From the NCBI GenBank assembly GCA_017621955.1, contig JAGASB010000014.1, forward strand, positions 1 to 6,308: DNA of 6,308 bases. The letters are read 5' to 3'. The position numbers and the translations under genes were made by a program. The stretch comes from Clostridia bacterium (lineage in GTDB: Bacteria > Bacillota_A > Clostridia > Christensenellales > Borkfalkiaceae). This document shows, in pieces, positions 1 to 5,900 of the stretch (within the stretch, counting starts at the first letter, position 1; each line of letters opens with the position of its first letter). The notes beneath the pieces are model-generated. The model was not told where the DNA came from and ran no database searches. It worked only from the letters and a program-made list of their open reading frames with translations.

Positions 1-11
1 ATTGCAATTTA

Positions 12-18
12 CTCCTTT
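12..18 (-). promoter_or_regulatory. Minus-strand ribosome binding site of a divergent gene at the left edge
   Basis: Read on the minus strand, positions 18 to 12 are AAAGGAG, a near-perfect Shine-Dalgarno sequence. The next minus-strand bases run to the window edge and end in A-A-T at positions 3 to 1. If the base just outside the window is G on the minus strand, an ATG begins at position 2 with a 9-base spacing. No coding sequence of this gene is inside the window. The site is supported by the matching promoter at 33-61. The start codon itself is inferred. Confidence 0.6.
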
Positions 19-32
19 GTTCGACTGACAAT

Positions 33-61
33 ATTATAGCATTTTATAAGTAAAAATTCAA
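33..61 (-). promoter_or_regulatory. Divergent sigma-A promoter reading leftwards
   Basis: On the minus strand there is TTGAAT (61-56), a spacer of exactly 17 bases, and a consensus TATAAT (38-33). The -10 is preceded by TGC (41-39), so it is also an extended -10. Transcription would start near position 26, giving a leader of about 25 bases that contains the ribosome binding site at 18-12. The promoter points away from the PQ-loop operon, so this intergenic region serves two divergent units. Confidence 0.7.
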
Positions 62-125
62 TTTATTTTCCTTTCATAAATACTTTCGTAAGTAAAATAA
101 ATGAAAAAATAAAAAATTCATTTAT
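61..125. repeat. AT-rich inverted repeats between divergent promoters
   Basis: Three perfect arm pairs are visible. ATTTATTTT (61-69) pairs with AAAATAAAT (94-102) and encloses a smaller hairpin TACTT-TCGT-AAGTA (81-94), so the two overlap by one base. ATAAATGAA (97-105) pairs with TTCATTTAT (117-125). All arms are nearly pure A/T, so they would be weak as RNA structures. They may be operator DNA shared by the two promoters, or simply a product of AT-rich composition. The rest of 1-198 holds only the promoters described separately. Confidence 0.35.
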
Positions 126-139
126 AAAATTTTTCTGTG

Positions 140-168
140 GGCTCATTTCAAAAATATAGCTGTATAAT
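140..168 (+). promoter_or_regulatory. Probable promoter of the PQ-loop operon
   Basis: A consensus TATAAT lies at 163-168, 30 bases before the first start codon. The 17-base-spaced -35 position (140-145) reads GGCTCA and matches TTGACA in only two of six positions, so the promoter would need help or rely on the -10. TG precedes the -10 directly without the usual extra base, so it is not a proper extended -10. The start of transcription would be near 175. Confidence 0.5.
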
Positions 169-198
169 GAAGGCGTAGAAAACAAGGAGGCTTAATTT

Positions 199-477
199 AT
201 GGGCGCTATTTTTGAAACAGTTATGTTGGTGTGTTTTGGTCTTTCGTGGCCGATCAACGTGGTGAAAGCGTATAAGACGCAAACCACAAAGGGAACGAGC
301 TTGCCTTTCATATTTTTGATTATCACCGGATATGTTGCCGGGATCGTTGCAAAAATTGTAACAGGGCAAGTGAACTACGTTTTGGTTGTATACATAATCA
401 ATCTTGTGATTGTGATGCTGAACGTAGCGGTATATATAAGAAATTATCAATTAGACAAGAAAAATCACGTTATTTAA
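199..477 (+). CDS. PQ-loop/SemiSWEET-like three-helix membrane protein
   Basis: This 92-residue protein has three predicted membrane helices (about 5-24, 34-53 and 58-80) and a short charged C-terminal tail. Around helix 1 it carries the hallmark of the PQ-loop/SWEET superfamily: W17-P18 followed by N20, a basic loop (K23 to K31), then K31-G32-T33-S34-L35 leading into helix 2 and G44-Y45. The PQ dipeptide itself is replaced by P-I. A single three-helix bundle is the SemiSWEET size; in that family two copies dimerise to form a small-sugar transporter. Whether this member transports anything is not known to me, so only the fold is claimed. The ATG follows AAGGAGG (184-190) by eight bases. The next gene begins 12 bases after the stop with its Shine-Dalgarno overlapping the stop codon, so the two are almost certainly co-transcribed and perhaps functionally paired. 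Confidence 0.82.
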   Translation: MGAIFETVMLVCFGLSWPINVVKAYKTQTTKGTSLPFIFLIITGYVAGIVAKIVTGQVNYVLVVYIINLVIVMLNVAVYIRNYQLDKKNHVI

Positions 478-489
478 AGGAGAGGAACT

Positions 490-1041
490 ATGGAAAGAGA
501 AATTAAAGAATATCAAAGTTTAAACCAAGTAGCGAAAATTGGCGGTGTTGTAATTTTCGGGGAACACGAAGATAGAGAAATTCCAGTTGGGGAATTAAGA
601 GAATCGTTCAACTTAGAATACTCGGCATACAATAGAAGTTTTAGCGATTTGACCTTGGATAACGCCGTTGAATTATACGATTCGTGTGTAGCATCTTTGT
701 CGCCGGATACAGTAATGCTTCATATAGGAAACAATGGAGAATACTGGAAAGATATTTCAGGGTTCGAGCAAAAATATATCGCTTTAATTAAACACATAAA
801 AGAAGTATCGAAGGGTGTTCGCGTTGTTGTGGTATCCGTCAATGATGAAGAAACGAATAGGCATTTGAAGAACATTGCAGATTCCGCAAAGGTAGATTAC
901 CAAAACGTTTTGCATATTACCAAGACGAATCCGCAAAGTATAAGATGCGTTAATTCTTTCTTGCAGACAATTGGGATGGGGCATTTCAAAAGACAAACGT
1001 CCGCTTACGATTTAGCGAAAATATTTTTTCGTTATGCCTAA
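490..1041 (+). CDS. SGNH/GDSL-hydrolase-like protein with degenerate active site
   Basis: This 183-residue soluble protein has no signal peptide and no membrane helix. Its block order resembles the SGNH/GDSL hydrolase fold: a beta strand ending in G24-E25-H26 where GDS would stand, Y47-N48-R49-S50 at the block II position, then a strand and L77-H78-I79-G80-N81-N82-G83 where the family has GxND, followed by a helix and the strand R111-VVVVSV-N118. The nucleophilic serine of block I, the Asp of GxND and a C-terminal DxxH are not visible, so it is probably a non-catalytic or altered member, perhaps a binding protein. The fold assignment is pattern-based inference. The ATG has AAAGGAG at 476-482 overlapping the stop of the preceding gene, and a hairpin plus terminator follow. 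The upstream partner is a SemiSWEET-like membrane protein, so a role near the membrane is possible but unproven. Confidence 0.75.
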   Translation: MEREIKEYQSLNQVAKIGGVVIFGEHEDREIPVGELRESFNLEYSAYNRSFSDLTLDNAVELYDSCVASLSPDTVMLHIGNNGEYWKDISGFEQKYIALIKHIKEVSKGVRVVVVSVNDEETNRHLKNIADSAKVDYQNVLHITKTNPQSIRCVNSFLQTIGMGHFKRQTSAYDLAKIFFRYA

Positions 1042-1056
1042 GCGGTGTATATAGAT

Positions 1057-1108
1057 AAAGGCGTTCCCTATAAGGCATTTAATTAAAATCTTATAGGGAA
1101 TTGCCTTT
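1057..1108. repeat. Long near-perfect hairpin downstream of the SGNH-like gene
   Basis: The left arm (1057-1074) and right arm (1090-1108) pair over about 17 positions, with a core TTCCCTATAAG/CTTATAGGGAA, one bulge next to a possible G-T pair, and outer AAAGGC/GCCTTT. The loop is 15 bases of mostly A/T. Only three T residues end the right arm, so it is not a classic rho-independent terminator in either direction, although its near symmetry would let it work weakly both ways or protect the 3' end of the mRNA. It begins 15 bases after the stop codon. Confidence 0.6.
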
Positions 1109-1118
1109 CAAGAGGAGA

Positions 1119-1158
1119 AAAATTCAGAGTCCAAATCGGGGTCTGAATTTTCTTTTTT
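1119..1158 (+). terminator. Rho-independent terminator of the PQ-loop operon
   Basis: AAAATTCAGA (1119-1128) pairs with TCTGAATTTT (1142-1151), with a possible inner CC/GG pairing, and is followed by C and TTTTTT (1153-1158). This is the canonical stem plus U-tract form. Together with the hairpin at 1057-1108 it closes the two-gene operon. The stretch 1159-1251 after it is A/T-rich and shows no gene. Confidence 0.8.
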
Positions 1159-1251
1159 CTTAAGGGTAAAAACGGTTAATTAACTAAAAATCAACGAATT
1201 AAAAATTTTTTTGAATTTTGGCTCATTTTTCCTTACTCATACCAAAACACC

Positions 1252-1280
1252 TTGCTTTTTTTGCGTTTTTGTGGTAGAAT
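1252..1280 (+). promoter_or_regulatory. Promoter of the 7TM-LuxR regulator
   Basis: TTGCTT (1252-1257), a 17-base spacer and TAGAAT (1275-1280) preceded by TGG (1272-1274) make a good sigma-A promoter with an extended -10. Transcription would start near 1287, leaving a leader of about 28 bases. The position shows that the open frame beginning with TTG at 1252 is not translated from there, because that TTG is the -35 box. A TACCAAA element (1239-1245) sits just upstream and weakly resembles the TACC elements before the next operon. Confidence 0.75.
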
Positions 1281-1300
1281 TAAATATCAAGAAGTTTTGG

Positions 1301-1308
1301 AAAGGAGG
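1301..1308 (+). promoter_or_regulatory. Ribosome binding site fixing the regulator's start
   Basis: AAAGGAGG lies six bases before the ATG at 1315. It decides the start in favour of 1315 over the longer in-frame TTG at 1252, which lacks a ribosome binding site and falls inside the promoter. Confidence 0.85.
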
Positions 1309-1314
1309 ACGACA

Positions 1315-2265
1315 ATGGCAATCGCATACGGTTTAATATTTGCATTTTCGCTTATTATGCCATTTTTGTATTTTGCGTGCATACGTAAAAAGCAAGACGA
1401 GCCGTGGTTACTCGTTCTATTCCTTTGCGTTTGCGTTGTAACGCTCGGTTATTTTTTGGTATCCCTTTCAAAAACAATAGAGTTCGCTTTGTGGGCAAAT
1501 AAAATAACGTACTTAGGGCAAGTATTCGTGCCTATGTGTATGTTTATGATAATTTCAAAGCTTTGCGGATATACCTATAAAAAATGGGTTTTGGGCGTGT
1601 TTATTGGCTTAGCTGTCATTATGTACGCTATCGTATTTACCACGGGTTGGCTTGATTGGTATTATACGAACGCAATACTTGAATTTGAAGACGGCTCGGC
1701 ATACCTTGTAAAAGAATACGGCGTATTGCACCCGACAAATCTAATCTACGTCGTTGCTTATTTCGTGGCTATGCTCTGTGTTTGCATAACGTCGTTAGTG
1801 AAAAAGAAAGACGCATCACAAAAACTTGCAGGCTTTATGCTCGCTATTGTTCTCGGTAACGTCGGTATGTGGATTATAGAAAAGATTACGACGTGGAATT
1901 TTGAAATGCTTGCTGTATCCTATTTTATGAGCGTGCTTGCGTACTTCTTCGTGTATCTACTACTTCAAGACTATATCCGTAAAGTTGACGTTCCTGCGCC
2001 AACGACGGAAAAAACAAGAGTTATTGTTTTAGATTCTATTCCCAAAGCAGAAAGATTGGAAAGAGTATTAAAATTGCTCCCCGCTGATAAAACATTGACG
2101 GCAAGACAAATGGAAATGCTCGATGGACTTCTCGACGGTAAAAGTCAAAAAGAAATTGCAGCTGATTTACATATCTCTGAAAGCACGGTAAAATGGCATT
2201 TTGGTATCCTATATACAACGTTGAACGTTAGCGGAAAGGATGAAATTTTAGCACTCTTTAAGTAA
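1315..2265 (+). CDS. Membrane-bound one-component regulator: 7TM sensor domain fused to LuxR-type HTH
   Basis: This 316-residue protein begins with seven predicted membrane helices (about 4-23, 31-51, 66-84, 91-110, 142-161, 171-189 and 198-217). Their pattern resembles the N-terminal 7TM sensor region of some histidine kinases, with a YLG-plus-aromatic/proline segment around 66-75 and an extracytoplasmic loop at about 111-140. After a linker (220-258) comes a complete LuxR/GerE helix-turn-helix (about 260-316) with L261-T262-A263-R264-Q265, G275-K276-S277-K279-E280-I281-A282 and I287-S288-E289-S290-T291-V292-K293. There is no kinase, ATPase or receiver domain, so signal sensing in the membrane should pass straight to the DNA-binding domain. 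The ligand is unknown. The gene is monocistronic with its own promoter and terminator, and it lies just upstream of an operon whose control region carries repeated sites. That operon is the obvious candidate target, but this is inferred from position only. Confidence 0.88.
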   Translation: MAIAYGLIFAFSLIMPFLYFACIRKKQDEPWLLVLFLCVCVVTLGYFLVSLSKTIEFALWANKITYLGQVFVPMCMFMIISKLCGYTYKKWVLGVFIGLAVIMYAIVFTTGWLDWYYTNAILEFEDGSAYLVKEYGVLHPTNLIYVVAYFVAMLCVCITSLVKKKDASQKLAGFMLAIVLGNVGMWIIEKITTWNFEMLAVSYFMSVLAYFFVYLLLQDYIRKVDVPAPTTEKTRVIVLDSIPKAERLERVLKLLPADKTLTARQMEMLDGLLDGKSQKEIAADLHISESTVKWHFGILYTTLNVSGKDEILALFK

Positions 2266-2277
2266 AACTTAAAATTC

Positions 2278-2309
2278 GACGGTAGTACAAGTTGCTACCG
2301 TCTTTTTTT
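2278..2309 (+). terminator. Rho-independent terminator of the regulator gene
   Basis: GACGGTAG (2278-2285) and CTACCGTC (2295-2302) form a perfect 8-bp stem with a nine-base loop, followed by TTTTTTT (2303-2309). The ten bases TCTTTTTTTG are then repeated in tandem (2301-2310 and 2311-2320), duplicating the T-tract. The hairpin starts 12 bases after the stop codon and isolates the regulator from the downstream operon. Confidence 0.93.
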
Positions 2310-2354
2310 GTCTTTTTTTGCTCAAAACCCCTAAAAATCCCAAAAAAACCTAAA

Positions 2355-2387
2355 AACCTATACCTAACCTATACTAAACCTATACCC
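2355..2387. repeat. Three 11-bp direct repeats, candidate regulator binding sites
   Basis: Three back-to-back units AACCTATACCT, AACCTATACTA and AACCTATACCC share an invariant AACCTATAC core. The 11-bp spacing places the copies on nearly the same face of the helix, as in binding sites of OmpR/PhoB-type and some LuxR-type regulators. They follow an A/C-rich tract with no gene (about 2321-2354). The first two copies contain TACCTAA and TACTAAA, which resemble the NarL heptamer TACYYMT at six and five of seven positions. The array is centred about 60 bases upstream of the predicted transcription start of the surface-protein operon. Confidence 0.7.
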
Positions 2388-2395
2388 GATGGGTA
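2383..2395. promoter_or_regulatory. Small dyad TACCC-GAT-GGGTA, candidate operator
   Basis: The last 11-bp repeat runs into a perfect 5-bp inverted repeat with a 3-bp centre. Read on the minus strand, its right half (2395-2389) is TACCCAT, a full match to the NarL-type heptamer TACYYMT known for NarL/FixJ-family regulators. The centre is about 42 bases upstream of the predicted transcription start, the classic class II activator position. Whether the adjacent LuxR-type regulator binds here is a hypothesis. Confidence 0.45.
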
Positions 2396-2424
2396 GGCAC
2401 AAACGCTTTTTTATTTGATATAAT
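2396..2424 (+). promoter_or_regulatory. Promoter of the 145-aa protein/surface protein operon, probably activated
   Basis: TATAAT (2419-2424) is preceded by TGA, giving an extended -10. The 17-base-spaced -35 position is GGCACA (2396-2401) and matches consensus in only three of six bases. A second TATAAT lies directly behind it (2425-2430) but has no better -35. A poor -35 directly behind repeated sites suggests dependence on an activator. The start of transcription would be near 2431. Confidence 0.6.
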
Positions 2425-2461
2425 TATAATGCCTAAAAGTAATTTAGGGTGAAATAACGGT

Positions 2462-2480
2462 AAGGAGGTAACGTATGTGA
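2462..2480 (+). promoter_or_regulatory. Ribosome binding site with overlapping ATG-TGA start-stop and GTG start
   Basis: AAGGAGG (2462-2468) precedes ATG (2475-2477) by six bases, but that ATG is followed at once by TGA (2478-2480) and then TAG. The coding frame begins at GTG (2477-2479), eight bases from the Shine-Dalgarno and overlapping both the ATG and the TGA. No other in-frame start lies nearby, because the frame is closed upstream by a stop at 2450 and the next in-frame ATG is at residue 49. Ribosomes choosing the ATG would terminate immediately, so the element could lower or regulate initiation at GTG. Confidence 0.65.
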
Positions 2481-2914
2481 TAGCAAAAAGGTTGCAGTTT
2501 AACGAGATTGAAGTGCCTATCGTAAAAGGGCACGAAAAAGTTATCGACAAAGACGCAACTACCGAATACCTGTTCATCAATGCACCAAGAGATATATACA
2601 CGGTGTACTTTGACAGTTCAATGCCAATATTCGGGAAAAACGTTTTTGACGGTTGCGAAGAAAGCAGTTCTCTTGAACTTAATATGCAAGATAGAAAAAT
2701 TTGCTTTTATTGCCCTACAAGAACGAAAGGACGAAAAGACGCCCTGTGGTATTTCAATATCGTGTTTGCAGGTGAAAACGGTGAGTCATTATTCTTGCCG
2801 GGGCAAATCTTGGTAAACTCGGACGAGGTTTACCGAAAAACAGTCGGCGGAAAATTACCTTTCGTCGAAATCCTTGAAAAAATAAAATTAAAAAGCACGG
2901 CTGAAACCGTGTGA
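2477..2914 (+). CDS. Unrecognised 145-aa cytoplasmic protein, first gene of the surface-protein operon
   Basis: I do not recognise this family. The 145-residue protein has no signal peptide and no membrane helix, so it should be cytoplasmic. Its middle is rich in aromatic and beta-branched residues in alternating patterns (about 29-56 and 74-108), suggesting a beta-rich fold, and it ends in a predicted short helix (about 127-138). There are three cysteines: C60 and the pair C76-F-Y-C79. The CxxC pair has no thioredoxin-like context, and a lone pair gives no firm metal-site prediction. Translation begins at GTG with an overlapping ATG-TGA start-stop. The stop codon overlaps the ribosome binding site of the secreted protein gene, which starts 14 bases later, so the two are co-transcribed and probably co-translated. 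A role linked to production or regulation of that surface protein is possible but is only contextual inference. Confidence 0.75.
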   Translation: MIAKRLQFNEIEVPIVKGHEKVIDKDATTEYLFINAPRDIYTVYFDSSMPIFGKNVFDGCEESSSLELNMQDRKICFYCPTRTKGRKDALWYFNIVFAGENGESLFLPGQILVNSDEVYRKTVGGKLPFVEILEKIKLKSTAETV

Positions 2915-2928
2915 AAGGAGAAAACAAA

Positions 2929-5900
2929 ATGAAAACGAAATCGAGAAATTTAATCGTGGTTTTCTTAATGGTGTTTGCATTTGTTTGTGGCGTATTCGCA
3001 ATTACACCCCTTACGGCAAATGCGGCAGAAAGAGCCGATAGAGATATCGTTGCAGTTAATTCGGGCAACGAGCTCAATATGTGCATCACCGATGATGGTA
3101 TGCTTAATTGGGATACTGTTGATGGAGCAACTGGATATAAGGTTTATTTGAAGAAAGGTAGCTACACAGTTGCTACTTTTGATTCAATGTCCACTTCGAT
3201 GTTTATTGCAAGTGCAATAGATCAAACAAAAGCTGATTCAGGGCAATATTTGTTAGAAGTCGCAGCAGTTGGTGCATCTAAAAGCGCAAGTATGCAATAT
3301 TACTACACAAGCAACGTTGATAAACTTGAAGCACCTACTAAATTGCAATGGTTAGGTAATAATGCCGTTTGGGAATACGTTGATGATGCCGAAGTTCTTA
3401 GTTACACACTCTATTTGTATAACTTCAATGGACTCGAAGATACAATCATCAACGCAACTTCACCTTGTGATTTATCTGAGTATAATCCGCAAGACGGTTG
3501 GACATTCCAAGTACAAGCAAAAGGCGATAGAAAGTTAAGTAGTAAAAGAAGCAGTATTTTAGTTGAAAGCCCTGCTAAAGGCTCAAGAACGAAAACATTG
3601 ACAGAAATAGTTTCAAGCAATTCGTTAAATATGGCTGTTTCTTCTAACGGTATGTTAACTTGGGATAGTGTCAGCGGTGCAACGGGTTATAAAATCATAT
3701 TAAAGCAAAACGGTTATAACGTTGGCTCTTTTGAGACTACTAATACTTACTTCATCCTTGATACCGAAATGAATAGCTTGAAGTTTAATTCGGGAAGCTA
3801 CGTGATAGAGCTCGGCGCTAAAGGTGTTTCTAAAAATGCAACAATGAATTATTTCTATACAAGCCACGTAGATCAACTTGAAGCACCAAATGGGTTAAAA
3901 TGGCTTGGATATAAAGCGATTTGGAACGAAGTAGAAGGAGCTACTTCTTACACCGTGTCACTTTTCAACTTTTCAGGTTTGGTAACTACGGTAAATGTTG
4001 ATGGAGTTCTTTATGATTTTGAAGGTAATCTGCCACAGGACGGCTGGACTTTCAAGGTTCAAGCCAACGGTGATGGAACCTTTAACAGTAAAAGAAATAG
4101 CGAATTTACTGAAAGCCCTGCGCTTGTTGCTCCGACGTGCAATATTGGGGTAATTATTGTTGATTCAACAAATACCGTTCATGATCAAGGCGGACAAGTA
4201 TATTTGCAAACAAATAAAGCCACTCAAGACTGGACGGGTTCAGGTGGTTTTTCGAGAAAAGCAACCTATGGATCAACCGTTACGTTAAAAGCGCAACCTA
4301 ACGTTGGTTATGAATTCTTGGGTTGGAGATTAGATGGTGATTGGGCTTCTGGCGAAGCAGAGTATCAGTTTACCGCCGATGTTGATAGAACGTATTACGC
4401 TATGTTCCAAAAAGTTGATTATTACTTTGTAATGCAACCAACCGATCATACCGTTGCAAAAGGTAATGCTATCAACGTAAACTGGTCAACTAATATCATT
4501 CCATCTAAAACAGAGATTCAGTATTGGGATGAAACTGCACAAGCTTGGGATCAGTGGGATGTAAATAATGCGCCCGCAAGTAAACAAGATGATTATGATT
4601 TCCAAAACGACCAAGCTGAAAGTATCCGTTTCCGTTTAGTAGCTTACACAGGAGAAACACCGATTGCCAATAGTGATGAGTTTACAATCACTTGGGTTGA
4701 ACCGAACATTGATGTGGCTGAAGCATTTATTACAGAACCTGTGGGCGGAGAAAGTCCGGATTATACTATTGTTTCAGAAGATGATAGATACACTGTTGAA
4801 ATAACCAGATGGAGAGAAGATTTTGGTAATAAAAATAAATTAACATCTTCAGACACCTATATCACTGGCAAAGATTACGGATTAGAGCTAACATTTACTC
4901 CTAAAACAGGCTATGAGTTTACAAATGCAACCGTCTTTAAGATTAATGGCAAGGTCATTGATATGAAGTGGGGAGCAGGAATTGGTATGAGATATACGTG
5001 GTATCGTGCTAAAGCACCTGTTGTTGTGGAATATGGTGTAAATTATGCTCCCGGTGAAGGACAAGGCAGCGGTAACCTTGATTACGTCAACGCCGGCACA
5101 ACGATTACGTTGAAAACGCCACAGGAATTAGGTTTTTCTGCCGTTGAAGGCAAAATGTTTGATGCTTGGAAAATCAATGAAGTAAGATATGAACCGGGCG
5201 ATGAATACCTTGTTAACTCTGACATCATTATCACTGCTTTATGGAAAAACGTTCCCGTTACGGCAACGGCTTTGTCTGCTACCTATAATGGTGGAAATAT
5301 TCTTGCTGGAACTAAGATTAATCCTTCTGGAATCGTTATTACAATGACTTATAGTAACAGTACGCAAACACCGATAGACGCAGGATCAGTTGAATATTGG
5401 TACAACGGTACTCAAATTCAAGATCCGATTAACTATGTATTCGGCGTAGAACTTATTGGAACTCGCACTATTACTGTTAAATATCTTGGACTTGAAACAA
5501 CTTTTGACGTTAAAGTTGTTGGTTATGAAATTACTTTCAACGCCAACACGGGTAGCGGAACAATGGAAAGTGTTGAATACGTTGGCGCATATACCTTGCC
5601 TACTTGTCAATTTACTGCTCCTAACGGAAAACAATTCAAAGGTTGGGCTTTGGCAAGCGACGGCGAAGTTATTAACGGAACTTATAACGTAACTGCTGAC
5701 GTAGAATTGTTTGCAATTTGGGAAGATATACCCGTAGTAAAATTTGATGTAACTTTTAATGCAAACGGCGGTACGGGAACTATGCAAGGCGTTGAATTTG
5801 CAGGAACTTATACGTTGCCTACCTGTGAATTTACTGCACCTGACGGAAAGAAATTCAAAGGTTGGTCTACTTCTGCTAACGGCGAAGTTATTAACGGTAC

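Noticed and set aside
140..148. GGCTCATTT shared upstream of the first and third genes (140-148 and 1220-1228), with a GCTCA at 2320-2324
   Set aside because: The short shared word sits at different distances from each -10, so a common operator is not supported; chance in AT-rich DNA is adequate.
148..450. Minus-strand open frame of 100 codons
   Set aside because: It is antisense to the PQ-loop gene, which has a strong ribosome binding site, promoter and family motifs on the plus strand.
1252..1314. Longer version of the regulator starting at TTG 1252 (21 extra residues)
   Set aside because: The TTG is the -35 box of a good extended -10 promoter whose transcription start lies near 1287, and it has no ribosome binding site. 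The ATG at 1315 has AAAGGAGG six bases upstream.
2355..2387. CRISPR-like or satellite array
   Set aside because: The units are only 11 bp and contiguous with no spacers. Three copies just upstream of a promoter fit regulatory sites.
2355..2395. LytTR/AgrA-type binding site
   Set aside because: LytTR sites are roughly 9-bp direct repeats at a longer 21-22 bp period with a GTT-type core. The 11-bp AACCTATAC units do not fit.
2754..3089. Minus-strand open frame of 111 codons
   Set aside because: It lies antisense to the end of the 145-aa gene and the signal peptide region of the surface protein. Its composition is low-complexity and no promoter or ribosome binding site is seen.
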